From Cordilura impudica (lineage: Eukaryota; Arthropoda; Insecta; Diptera; Scathophagidae), in assembly GCA_963682025.1 (NCBI GenBank), contig OY821520.1, positions 185,671,758-185,735,757 on the forward strand: a stretch of DNA of 64,000 nucleotides, in the 5' to 3' direction. The position numbers and the translations under genes are program-made. Shown here in pieces: positions 36,620-47,032 of this stretch. Below the pieces are notes generated by a model. The model did not search any database, was not told the DNA's origin, and saw only the letters and a program-made list of their open reading frames with translations. Positions within the stretch are counted from its first letter, which is position 1. Each line of letters starts with the position of its first letter.

Positions 36620-37892
36620 TATGTGAAAAATGTAATTGGGGATACAACGGAGATATATGAGTTTGTTTTAATTAGTTTAAGCAAAATGCGACCACTTGAA
36701 GATTACAAAGAACTCCTTCAGTTGGCAATAGTTTTCCTAGGAGGGACGCTTCCAAATTTTACATTTTTAATGCCCGGAGCATTCCACCATGCACGTTGGA
36801 TGTCTAAAGCAATATATTGCTTAAAAATTTATTTATTTCGGGACCAGCTTCTTTCCTATGAGATTAATGCCATTCGAGATGTATATATTTTCATTATAAA
36901 AATATATTTAAAAGTTTGGATTAAAGCGCCAATTGCAACAGAAGCTCCCAACCAAGATTATTATTAAAAAGTTTATATATTTACAATAATGTTGATGAAA
37001 ATTTAAATCGAGAGCTAACTAGAAAGTTCTGCAGCCATTTGTGGTACATTTCGCCAGAATTAGTAGCGCTATCTTTCATTGATAAACAAATTTCAATCGA
37101 CTCAAAACGACTTATGGTAGCAGCTTTAAATCAGCCTGATGAAGATGACAATAAGAAAATTACAATTCTTCCTCATCAAATCGATCAGTATATGAACAAA
37201 AATATCGAGAATTTTATTTCGCAAAAGACCTTAAATTTTTTCAAAAGGTATTCAATTTCAACGGATTTTTTACAGAAAGATCCTGGAGAATGGCAAAATG
37301 ATCAGTCGTATAAAATTGGCTTGGCTTTTGTAAGTAAATTGAGGGTTGTTAACGATACTGCAGAAAGGGCTGAAAAACTTATGAAGAATTTAATCAAGTT
37401 TTATCACATGATGAAGAAGAAAAATAATTTATAATTCGAATTGTATCTGATTATAGGACACAGTATCCTAACGCAAACAAATCAGTTTTAATAAGTGAAT
37501 AAATTGTTTCGAAATTTGCTTAGTAAAAACTAGTTTAAAATAGTATTTCTTAAAAATAATTTTTTTAAATAAGTATAATGAGCAAATGTAAATATCTAAA
37601 TAATACAATATTAAAAAAAAAACACAATAAATTAAACACAACAGAGGCTTATTTAAGTTATTTTCATAATAAAAAAAAGAATTAATTTCATATAAACTAT
37701 CTAAATCGAAAAAATGGCATATGTAACTTAAAATAACAGTGTTTGAACACTATTCGTTATGGAACTCAGATTCAGAAGGAATAGATTCATTATAATCTTT
37801 CCAAAAATAAATTAGATTTCAACACGAACTTACATTTAAACAACATCTGTGGTAATTTTGTATTTTGAAATTTATTTTGATAATATTATCAT

Positions 37893-38013
37893 TTTGTGGG
37901 CGGCTGCGGCACGCCTTCTCCTATTCCAATCTAGCTAAAATTTTCAACAAAGTATTTCTTGGCTACAGAGAACATTTCTAGGGGGAGTTGAGGTGCACTT
38001 TTTCACTTTTAAA
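37893..38013 (-). repeat. Right TIR of element B, inner part
   Basis: Reverse complement of 32345-32475, cut by family C copy C2. The outer 14 bp of the TIR resume at 38804-38817. Confidence 0.7.
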
Positions 38014-38803
38014 AACAAGTAAGAAAATTATAGTCGGTCTAGACCGACTATACGATACCCTATACCATGCACTTAGTATGGTATCTTTCAGGCCCAACTA
38101 ACTGGATATAGAAAATAAGCATAAACCAAATTTGAGTGGGATTTTTATTAATTTTTTTGGTTGCAGATATGGAAAAGTTCATATCGGATGCTATATCTAT
38201 ATGGGGACTAGGCCCAAAAATGGACCGATCCAGACCATGTTTGGTAAATATATACAAACAAAATTTGAGAAGAATCAGTGCAATATTTTTGTTTTTTGAT
38301 AGATTTAAGTGAAGATCGGGAAGCAGTTGTATATGGGGCCTATGACTTAGAGTGTCCCATAGGCATCATTTTTGGACTACTGATTAATGGATGTAATAAA
38401 CACATACAAACCCAATTTGACTGAGATCTATATGATAATTTGGAACTTATGGCAATTTATGTCGATTTCATAGTGGTCATTTGTATGGGGACTAGGTCTG
38501 AACATGGGCCGATTCTCACCAATTTCAATGGCGTTCATCCTATGGCATATAAAAGCTTATATACCAAATTTCATCAAAATATATTGATATTTGCGACCTG
38601 CAGTTGGATTACAAGCTTTACATGGACACACAGACGGACGGACGGGCGGACGGACGGACGGACGGACATCGTTAAATCGAATCAGATAGTGATTCTGATT
38701 CAATCGGTATAATAAAAGATGATTCTAGGTCAAATATTTTTGGTAGTTACAAACAGCAGCACAAAGTCATTATACCCAAACCATATAGTGGTATAGGGTA
38801 TAA
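38014..38803 (+). repeat. Family C repeat (copy C2), full length, in the right TIR of element B
   Basis: 790 bp from 'aacaagtaag' to 'gggtataa'. It has a 20-bp perfect palindrome TAGTCGGTCTAGACCGACTA near the 5' end, the subterminal word ATACCCTATACCA, a GGAC run at about 38635-38667, and the 3' word TGGTATAGGGTATAA, which contains the inverse of the 5' word. It is non-coding. The architecture fits non-autonomous Helentron (HINE/DINE-like) elements. Confidence 0.85.
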
Positions 38804-38898
38804 TAAGGCGCACCCTAATGTGCATATACATAGATATATATCAGCGATGCTTATAAATTTTTATTTACTTTTCAATATAAAAATTGGTTTCAATTAAA

Positions 38899-39393
38899 AC
38901 AAGTAAGAGTGTTAAATTCGGCTAAGCCGAATCTTTGGTACCCTCCACATCGGTTTTACGTTAACATTAATATCTGGACCAATTGCACTATTTATAACAT
39001 GTGAAAAAAATGTTTTAAAAACCAACAATTTGAAAATTTAATACTAAATTATTACGACAAACACATGGAATTTCTAAAATTTTTTAGAGCTGACTTCATC
39101 TTTTTGGACATACCCCATTTTCAACAACAACCTGCTCGAAATAATGACAAACAATATTGTCGTAACTTTATCCAGGTAAATGGTTCATTTTGTGAATGAC
39201 AGTGATTTTAACCGACAGACGCATAGACGGACGAACAGACAGACGGATAGGCGGCCATCGTTATATCAACTTGAGTTGTTATAAAAATGAGGAATATATA
39301 TGCTTTATGGGGTCGCAAATACATTTTTCGATGCATTATAAACGGATTGGCAAACTGATATATACCCTCTGCACAGTTGTGTGGAGGGTATAA
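38899..39393 (+). repeat. Family D repeat, full length
   Basis: 495 bp from 'aacaagtaagagtgttaaat' to 'gtgtggagggtataa'. It has the 5' palindrome TTCGGCTAAGCCGAA, the 5' word GGTACCCTCCACA and its near-inverse TGTGGAGGGTATAA at the 3' end. It shares start, end and layout with family C but little internal sequence, apart from a GACAGACGGA run. Likely a sister Helentron-like family. Confidence 0.8.
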
Positions 39394-39499
39394 AAAGGAC
39401 GAAAATATCTAAAATGTTTGTTAATTATCTTATTAATTTTAAACATCATTGTAAAAAATCTAGCCTTCATAATGCGTAATCTTAGTGTTGACAACCTTG

Positions 39500-39578
39500 G
39501 TTATAATATTGTGTTCAAAATACGGGTGGAGGGTATCAAAGATTCGGCATAGCCGTATTTGACCCTATTATTTGCTTT
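39500..39578 (-). repeat. Family D repeat, 5' end, minus orientation
   Basis: On the minus strand 'gcaaataatagggtcaaata', the palindrome-like 'cggctatgccgaatctttg' and 'ataccctccaccc' match the first ~60 bp of family D. The remainder is not clear. Confidence 0.55.
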
Positions 39579-39670
39579 TTTTATTGAGTTCTTTAATATT
39601 TATTTTCTTGTTACTTAAGGTAAATTTAAGCAGAATTTTCTAAACGAGGCAAGCAATTTAATATATATTA

Positions 39671-40008
39671 GCAGATTCCAGCACCCGAAATTCTATTGCA
39701 ATTTCTAGCCAGCTTTATTTTTCAACTTAGCCAATTCATAAACCAACACTTTTATGGTTTATTTTTATTATTATTGTGAATGAAGATAACAAACTCATTA
39801 ACAAACACATTAACAAATTTAATAAAACACATATAGCATATGTATAATTTTATGTATGTGTTAGAAGAAACTTTAAATGTAACGTACTCAAAATAAAGAC
39901 AAAAATTCAAAAAACCGTAAATCTGCAAAACGGCTAAAAGGAAATACCTTCCAAAGAGTTTACGTTTGGTCAAAATCGGGATAAAACGGTAGAACAAAAC
40001 ATCGACCT
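39671..40008 (+). repeat. Repeat E copy, left TIR of the composite
   Basis: Matches 25721-26066 until 'aaaacatcg', where the mariner-bearing segment begins. The last ~30 bp of E are missing. Confidence 0.75.
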
Positions 40009-40035
40009 GTAATAGAAAATAAAACATATTTTTCT

Positions 40036-40827
40036 TTATTTCTCAACATAATCTCCTTTTAGCTCGATGCAATTTTTCCAGAGATATTCAATAGCTTCAA
40101 TAGCATGTTTTTGAATTCATGGATTTTGTCCATCGTAATAGTAGATGCGGAAACTGGTGCGTTATATTGATGCAACAACACCTTCTTTTTTTTGTCAAAT
40201 CGGCCTTTTTCCTAAATTTAATCATTTAAATGCTGCAATAAGTTAGCATTTTAGTCGGCGTTGACTCATCTTTCTTTTAGAAGATAGAATCAACGGACAC
40301 GATTTTCTCATTTCAGTCCACTGTTTTGACTGTTCCTTTGTCCCAGGTGTGAAGTGGTGGACCCAAGTCTCATCCATGGTTACAAATCGACGCAAAAACT
40401 TAGCTTTATTGTAGTGAAACATTGCCAGACACTCTAATGAAATGTCTCCATCACGCTGAGTTTCTTATATTGTAAGCAAACGCGACACCTATCATGAGGA
40501 TAGCTTTCTCATCTCCAAATTTTCAGCTCATGCATCTTCACCGTATGATCTTAACCGTTTCAAGCTTGGAGACCCCAATTGGTCGACCACTACGCTGTTG
40601 TCTTAGCAGCTCGTGCGGCCTCGTTTAAACCCTGCCACTCAATATTTTATAGTCGTAAAGGAATGAGCAGACTCCCCCAGAGTAGAATCTAGCTCGGCTA
40701 TAATATTGGTTGGACTGAGACCTTTCAAATGACAGTATTGAATTAGATAATGGTGACCAATTCTTTCCATGATTGCAAATTCACTTAAATTGTTTACTTT
40801 CGATGGCTCCAAAAAAAATCCAAACAA
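40036..40827 (-). pseudogene. Mariner-like transposase, internally deleted
   Basis: Minus strand. N-terminal 'MERIGHHYLIQYCHLKGLSP' (from 40770), 'HSFTTIKYWVAGFKRGRTSC' (~40600-40660), 'LECLAMFHYNKAKFLRRFVT' then 'MDETWVHHFTPGTKEQSKQW' (~40310-40450; DETWVHHF holds the first catalytic Asp), 'KMSQRRLKC' (~40240), and C-terminal 'HAIEAIEYLWKNCIELKGDY' with stop at 40036. It is ~790 bp where mariner genes are about 1 kb; the region with the second and third catalytic Asp is deleted. Several stops. Likely ends: 'gtctgacctgacatatagat' near 40910-40930, with an unclear left end. Confidence 0.75.
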
Positions 40828-40969
40828 TATGGCGCCTTGAAACTTAAAAAATATATTTTATAAGATTGCCACTTTTCTCCAAAGTAAATTTTTTCAAACT
40901 ACTGCCGCCATCTATATGTCAGGTCAGACTGTTATGGAACCGCCATCGTATATGCTAATTTTGGTATTA

Positions 40970-41746
40970 AACGAGTAAGAAAACTTTAGTCGGTCTAGAC
41001 CGACCATATGATACCCTATACCATGGTTTCGGTATCTTTCGGTCCAACTAATTCGATATAGAAAACAAGTAGAAACCAAATGTGAGTCGCATGGTTATTA
41101 ATTTTTTTGGCTGCAGATATGAAAAAGTTCATATCGGGTGCTATATTTATATGGGGACTAGGTCGAAAAATGGACCGATCCTGACCATATTTGGTAAAGT
41201 CACTTACATTTTGAAAAAAATATATACAAACCAAATTTGAGAAAAATCTGTGCAATATTTTTGTTTTTTGTAAGATTTAATTGAAGATCGGGAAGCGGGA
41301 CCTATGACTAAGAATTGTCCTATAGGGGTTATTTTTGGACTACTGATTAATGGATGTAATAAACACATACAAACCCAATTTGACAGAGATCTATATTATA
41401 ATTTGGATCTTATGGCACTTCATGTTGGTTTCATAGGGGTCATTTGTATGGGGGCTAGGTCTGAACATTTACCGAATTTCACCAATTTCAATAGCGTTCA
41501 TCCCATTGCCGATGAAAGCTTATATACCTAATTTCATCAAAATACATTCATATTTGCGACCTGTAGTTTGATTACAAGCTTTACATGGACACACAGACGG
41601 ACGGACGGACATCGTTAAATCGAATCAGATAATGATTCTGATTCGATCGGTATAATAAAAGATGGGTCTAGGTCAAATATTTTTGGTAGTTACAAACAGC
41701 AGCACAAAGTCATTATACCCAAACCACATAGTGGTATAGGGTATAA
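40970..41746 (+). repeat. Family C repeat (copy C3)
   Basis: Full-length copy, 'aacgagtaagaaaactttag' to 'tggtatagggtataa', with the diverged palindrome TAGTCGGTCTAGACCGACCA. Confidence 0.85.
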
Positions 41747-41779
41747 AAATATAGTAATATGACGACAATAAGTGTATAA

Positions 41780-42375
41780 ATAAAAAAACGCAGAGTGAAT
41801 TTTACGAAAAAATGACAGTCATGCAGAAAAATAGCTAACATATGAAAAGTGGACAGTTGCATATTGGAAACGAGTGATTTGGTCTTATGAAAATTAGCCG
41901 ACTCCAATCGCATGGTAAATAATATTATTGGCACCGACCATATTAAAAATTTTAAGCGGCATCACTTGAAACGGTACAACATGGTGATGGCAATTTTATG
42001 GTGTGGAGATGGTTTACTTGGTGGAAAATTGGCCTATTAGTTAAAATAGAAAGTATAATGAAAAAAATGAAGACTACCCTCTTATTTCTCAGTTCAACTT
42101 GTCTGAATTTGTAGAGAGAGAAGCGCATATTCAGAAGAAAAATTGTAGTTTCAACAAGATGTCCCAATTGCAAATTTGTGGGTTTCATACATTAACAGTA
42201 TATGAAACGGACCCAAATATAATGGATGAGCTTTAGCTAAGATCTCAAGAAGAATTGAACAATATGCCAAACCAAACTATCAAGAATTTGGTTGAGAGTA
42301 TGCCGAAATGTATGTGTAAAGAAGAATATAGGGCTATGGACAAAATATTTAAAATAGCTTAATATGTGAATTTTT
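41780..42375 (+). pseudogene. Tc1-like transposase remnant
   Basis: The plus strand reads 'WKRVIWSYEN' (like WxxVxWSDE), 'SNRMVNNIIGT', 'MVMAILWCGDGLL' (like VMVWGCMT), 'FQQDVPIANLWV' (like FQQDNAPxH), 'RRIEQYAKPN' and 'NLVESMPKCMCKE' (like LVESMPKRxxxV) in order. Stops and small indels occur throughout. The DNA-binding half is missing. It is distinct from the 34952 element. Confidence 0.6.
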
Positions 42376-42446
42376 TGAGCAATGTGCAAAAGTGTTCGAA
42401 AAGAGTTATTTTAATTTTTTATTTTAAAAACATGGAATATATAATC

Positions 42447-42801
42447 TATAATATTAATAGGCGATTCTTGTGACCGATGTTTTATTCTACCGTTTTATCC
42501 CGATTTTGACCAAACGTATATTATTTGAAAGGTATTTCCTTTTTGCCGTTTTGTAGATTTACAGATTTTTAAATTTTTTCCTTTATTTTGAGTAAATTGC
42601 ATTTAAAGTTGCTACTAACACATACATAAAATTATACATACGCTATGTGTTTTTATTAAATTTTTTAATATGTTTGTTAATAAGTTTGTTATCTTTATTA
42701 ACAATAATAATAAACCATAAAAGTATTGGTTTGTGAATTGGCTAAGTTGAAAAATAAAGCTGCCTATAAATTGCACTCGAATTTCGAGCGCTGGAATCTG
42801 C
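42447..42801 (-). repeat. Repeat E copy, right TIR of the composite
   Basis: Inverted relative to 25721-26066 and 39671-40008, running from 'ctataatattaataggcg' to 'ctggaatctgc'+TA. Starts ~75 bp after the end of the Tc1-like transposase remnant. Confidence 0.75.
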
Positions 42802-42896
42802 TAGTTTTTTAAATCTTTTTTGATATTATAAATTAATATAATTAATAAATAAGTAAAAAAAAAACTTTGAAGTTTTTAAATCATTTGCCTTATTCA

Positions 42897-42916
42897 AACG
42901 CTTTTGCTCGCCACTG
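42897..42916 (-). repeat. Tc1-type end word, right member of a distant inverted pair
   Basis: 'aaacgcttttgctcgccactg' followed by TA. Near-inverse of 31779-31803. It could be the true right end of a Tc1-like element that contains the repeat E composite. Confidence 0.35.
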
Positions 42917-42919
42917 TAA

Positions 42920-43860
42920 ATATTGGACGTTTTAGTAAATATCCGCTTTTTTATGAAATTGTTTTTGTTATAATAATAAAAAATTATCGTTAAAAGTTTT
43001 ATTTTTTTTTCATATCATAAGTATTCATCATAATATTTGCTTCATATTCATATCATCTGTTTGTTTTTTTGCTAACACAAAAGGTTTTATGATGGTCCAG
43101 TACAATTATGAGATGAGATGATATGATACGATGAAACGTTCCTAATATCATGCCTGTTATGGTTGATCAAAATTATTCATTTGATTATTTTCACGCTTTT
43201 CACCTAAACAAACAAATGAATGGCACACGTTTTTATGCGTTTATTTTAATCCACCTTCATCAAGCGCAATATGCATGGTATCATTTTTTAGCATCCCTTA
43301 ACAGTCAGCCTGGCAGCCGCGAGTGACCAAACAAACCACCCATCATCATCATCATTCAACCAACAACAAATAGCTGGTTATGCAAATCATTGATATATTT
43401 GTGTTGTATTTGTTGTTAGTAAGTAGTGTCCGCGTATTAAGGGACGCGGTTTTTTCAAAATTTTAAAATAAGATTTTAAGGAATTAGAAATGACTTTTAC
43501 TTTTAAGCCACCTTTTAACATTATTAAGGATTTTATGATTAGGGTATCAGCTAGTGTCAAAATATTAAATAAACATTGAAATGGAAATTTTAGAAGGTAA
43601 AGACCAACTATACGAAACCCTACAAAAGTTAAAGAGCCAGTAGAAGTCTAAATTTGTAAACGATACTTATGTATACGAATCTAAAAAATTTAATGCTGTA
43701 ATAAAGTAACAGCACTAAAAATTTGAAAATTGTAAAATCGCTAAAATAAAACGCGTGATCAGAACATTTCAATGCCACTCTGTGTTTCAGTATCAGCTGT
43801 GAAGCGCTCAGTCTTTATTTACGCAAAGGCTCGTTGGGATTAGCTCAACGATTTCTTCAA
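42920..43860. other. No recognised gene; short (CAT)n at 43342-43356
   Basis: AT-rich, no coding or RNA signal seen. Confidence 0.4.
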
Positions 43861-43867
43861 GTATTTC

Positions 43868-43871
43868 AATT

Positions 43872-43926
<55 letters not shown>

Positions 43927-43929
43927 TTT
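43868..43929. repeat. (TTTA)n microsatellite, likely 3' tail of a LINE
   Basis: About 15 TTTA units. On the minus strand this is a (TAAA)n tract about 290 bp downstream of the stop codon of the minus-strand LINE ORF2, where a LINE 3' tail is expected. Confidence 0.85.
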
Positions 43930-44214
43930 CATTTTGGTAACATCTACAGCAAAACATGAGTCTTAAAGTAGTAGAAGTACAGACATTGTTAAATGCAAGT
44001 TATTTTGAAGTATAAAAATATAAACATAGAGAAAAATAAAAATAAAATAATGCTATAAGATAATTTTAAACATATGTTATAAATATCATGATAGATAGAG
44101 TCATACAATGTAACAGTTATTAAACATTGGAAAGTTATTAAATAACAATTAATAAAAACAAAAAATAAAAAATTTAATAATGTGTGATTTAATTTTGAAG
44201 TAAAAAAATTAAGA

Positions 44215-45500
44215 TTAATACTCAAAAATTCTTTTCTTAAAGTGTAACGCGTTGCTGGTTGCCCTAATAATTGGTGGGATAATATTCCAAAGACGAATTG
44301 CGTTAATGTAAAATTGCCAATTTGATATTAGCGTATGATGCCTTATTTGAATTATGGTATTATTTCTACTGTGTCGGCTGAAAGTGATTCGATTATACAG
44401 ATGATGAGGCTCACGAGTGGTTATAATTTTGTGTAAAAAAATTAGAGTTCTATTCTTCATCAGGTCATCAAGCTGGACACCAAAAATTTTCTTTGCATAG
44501 GGGGTAATATGTTCATAGTTACCATAAAACTTAAGGCCAAAAACGTGCTATTTGCATCACAACTTGAAAAAATTTCACAGGCGTACATTAAAATAGGTAT
44601 TAAATACGTTTTCGCGAGCAGCAATCTGATTTTAAAAGGGGTGCAATGTTGAGTTGGCCATAGAGTTCGTAGCATCGAGAAGGTTTTTCCACACGCGTTT
44701 GTAACATGATCCGACCAGGTTAATGTATTATTAAAAATTACTCCTAGATTTTTGGCTTTATTGACTATTTCTATTTTTTGGTTATTAATATAAATGTTGG
44801 GTATTTCGACAACTTTCTGCGTTCGCTTACGTAGTAAAATGCATTTTGTTTTTTTTTGGATTTAGACTTAGGCCATTTACAGATGCCCAAAAAGAAACAC
44901 GTTCTAAATCATCATTTAATTTTCGCGTACATTCTTCAAATTGCTCCTTTTTACTGCTTATGTACAATTGAACATCGTCAGCATACATTCTAATATTGCA
45001 GTGCATCAGCTGGTCTGGCAAATCAGTTGCATAAATGGAAAAGAGAAGAGGTCCAAGAATGGAACCTTGCGGTACACCCCTAGAGATGGGAAGGAAATTT
45101 GAAGTTATTGATGAGTTGATTTCTACATACTGTACTCGACCATGAAGATATGAATAAATCAATTTGGAAGACGTTGGGGAAAAGTGCATGATCTTCTCTA
45201 GTTTTTGAATCAGAATAGTGTGATCAACTGTGTCAAAAGCCTTTGAGTGGTCTAATAAGACTAGCATTGCCATACAGCCATCATCTAGTTCTTTTCTAAG
45301 ATCTTCAGCTACATCAGTAAGAGCTGTAATACAACTATGCTTGGCACGAAAACCGGATTGTTTACAAGTAAGAAGATTATTATCATTGATATAATTAGTT
45401 ATTTGGAGACTTTGTTTCCAGGAAAATAATGTAGATGCTGCTGTGAAAATAGTGGAATAAATAAATGCGCTTGGTATGCGATTATTTATTTCATCAAACC
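44215..45500 (-). pseudogene. LINE ORF2 reverse transcriptase (jockey/CR1-like), 5'-truncated
   Basis: Minus strand. Polymerase motifs in order: 'KQSGFRAKHSCITAL' (~45330-45375), 'LLDHSKAFDTVDH' (first Asp, ~45235), 'GVPQGSILGPLLF' (~45045-45085), 'MYADDVQLYIS' (catalytic DD, ~44960-44990), 'NGLSLNPKK' (~44860). A frameshift in an A-run near 44850 follows, then 'NLGVIFNNTLTWSDHV', 'LLLAKTYLIPILMYACEIF' (~44570-44640) and a C-terminus ending 'ALHFKKRIFEY*' at 44215. More frameshifts lie near 44550. Endonuclease and ORF1 are absent, so the copy is 5'-truncated near 45500, where a plus-strand LINE begins. The 3' UTR ends in (TAAA)n at 43868-43929. Confidence 0.85.
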
Positions 45501-46950
45501 GCATTTCGACTAAACCTTATCAAAAATCTTGGTTTAACTAGACTTGACGAAATATTCACTGACCCGGTTGATCAGGCTAATCTTTTGACTGAACTTTTTG
45601 CTAAAAAAAACACTGCCCGAACTATGACTAAAATATTCTTCAGAGTTCGTACAGTTAAAAAGGTGCTTTCTCAACGTAGATAAGTCTCCGGGCGGGATAG
45701 TATACCAGCACTTGGTGTTGGCCAACCTTTTCAGCTCTTCGTAGCGTACGGGAGTCTTTTCCTCTTGCTGGAAGATTGCCAATGTCCAACTGATCCCTAA
45801 AAATGCTGTTGCTAACAACCCTGAAAATTAGCGTCCAATTGCAATCAGCTCTGCGTTCTCAAAGGTGATGGAGAGCATTATCAATCACCATCTTGTGAAC
45901 TACCTAAAGGCCAACTCACTTCTTAATGATCGACAGTATTGCTTCCGTAGAAATCCAACTACGGTAAACCTGTTAGCTCTTTTCTCTGAGCGCTGGAGTG
46001 GATCCATTCATAATTTTGGTGAAAACAAAGTGTTGCTTTAGATATTTCCAAGGCGTTCGACCACGTATAGCACGATACATTAGTGTTTTCTCAGAGAACA
46101 CGCAATACGTGTTTTTATTGATGGGGTCTCCTCCAATGAGTTTCAGTTTAATTCAGGGGTACACCAAGGTTCTGTTCTTTCTCCCTATCTTTTCCTTATT
46201 TTTCTAAATGACCTCCTTGGTCAAACTTTGAATCCCACAGCAACATTTGTCTTTTATTTTCCTTCTTGGGTGGCAAAAGGCTAACAATGAATGAATGATT
46301 AATCATGATTGACACGCTGAATCAAGACTTGTTAACAATTCATGAGTGGGGTAAAGCGAATAGGGCTGATTTTAATGCGCAGAAGACTCAGTGTTGGTTG
46401 TTGACCCATTGGGTCTTGGATTCAACAATATTATCTGTATATATGGGTGGTATTTTTCAAGTGCCGAAATAAGCATTCAAGTGTCTTGGTTTTTTAAAAC
46501 GGTGCCAAAATTACTTCGTTCTTTCCGATATCCTTAAAATCTATGCCACTTACATCCGACCGAAAATAGAATAAATCTCCCATATATGGGCAGGAGCTAC
46601 ATTAATGACAGTAGGATATCTAACTATATTGACTCGTTGGAACATTGTAGAAATGTGGGTTGTGTAACACTGTTCTACCATGGGAAATGTTCTTCTGAGA
46701 TTAGCGAACTCATTCCAAGTGCCCGAGTTTCAGTTCGCTCTACCTGCTTTTCTAGTAGATCACATACATTTGTAGTCTATTGCCCAGTTGACTGCACAAC
46801 GCATTACAGAGAAAATTCGTTTATCAGTCGAATTAGCCATATGTGGAGTAAAGTCCCCACATAAGTCTTTCCTAACAGTTACAATCTAACAAAGTTTAAG
46901 TCAAGTATTCACAAAAACTACTCCCCCTTTCCTCCTTCTCATTTGTAGGG
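45500..46950 (+). pseudogene. Jockey-type LINE ORF2 remnant
   Basis: Plus strand with many frame changes: 'DPVDQANLLTELFAKK' (~45561), 'VSGRDSIPAL' (~45685), 'ENxRPIAISSAFSKVMESII' (~45825), 'LLNDRQYCFRRNPTTVNLLA' (~45922), 'DISKAFDHV' (first Asp, ~46040), 'GVHQGSVLSPYLFLIFLNDL' equivalents (~46155-46215), 'EWGKANRADFNAQKTQCWLL' (~46340), 'KCLGFL' (~46475), and the C-terminus 'SIDSLEHCRNVGCVTLFYHG' to 'ISHMWSKVPT' (46620-46863). The YxDD segment near 46250 is lost. The family differs from the neighbour at 44215-45500; the two meet head to head. Confidence 0.75.
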
Positions 46951-47032
46951 GTAATCCCTGACTGTTGGTTAATAATAAAAAAAAATTGTTTAAAAAGCGC
47001 TTAAAGCTCTTAAAAAGCAATTACTTTTCATA

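Larger units (their letters stand above)
33500..37502 (+). pseudogene. Transposase pseudogene of element B, split by a Tc1-like insertion
   Basis: Same family as 4131-6507. Blocks in order: 'YLLGYDASQIIGAKLSSNAQ' (~33521), 'WNKARIPIRSTDKC' (~33670), 'FDDLFDVAHSNALDMI' (~33810), 'FLINQRKKGRPG' (~33880), an acidic exon after an acceptor at ~34159, 'DKCKVSDRDAV' (~34318), 'HWDGKMLPSLMG' (~34509), 'DTTAANTG' (~34709), 'YYPCRHHIFEILLRSVFE' (~34788), then the Tc1 element (34952-36619), 'LEDYKELLQ' (~36694), 'HHARWMSKAIYCLKIYLF' (~36786), 'HLWYIS' (~37034), 'VVNDTAERAEKL' (~37348). The stop is at 37502. Breaks: premature stops after SLMG, before IGIP and before FDTTAANTG, plus frameshifts around the insertion and near 37385. 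It has no intron before HWDGK, unlike N. Confidence 0.7.
32313..38817 (+). mobile_element. Element B: DNA transposon related to A and N, with three nested insertions
   Basis: Left end TAGGGTGCGCCCTATACG at 32313. Right end (minus strand) TAGGGTGCGCCTTA from 38817. The inverted arms share 'agaaatgttctctgta.ccaagaa.atactttg' and 'ggagaaggcg.gccgca.ccgcccaca'. The flanking octamers ATCTGTAT and ATGTGCAT agree at 6 of 8, so an aged 8-bp duplication is possible. Inside are a plus-strand transposase pseudogene of the N family, a Tc1-like transposon and two family C repeats. Removing the insertions leaves roughly 3.5 kb. The arms are more diverged than those of N, so B is older. Confidence 0.7.
39671..42801 (+). 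mobile_element. Composite Tc1-like transposon with repeat E as long TIRs
   Basis: Two inverted ~340-350 bp copies of repeat E (39671-40008 and 42447-42801), each bordered by TA on the outside (39669-39670 and 42802-42803), flank a plus-strand Tc1-like transposase remnant (41780-42375). The N-terminal part of that gene is missing, and its place is taken by a mariner remnant and a family C copy. I infer that E is the terminal repeat of this transposon. The alternative is two independent E insertions. Confidence 0.45.

Noticed and set aside
41016..41255. 79-codon minus-strand frame recurring in several family C copies (also 52587, 53562, 55076, 38060, 32994)
   Set aside because: The similarity between copies is at DNA level; frames break differently in each copy, and the family is non-coding by structure.
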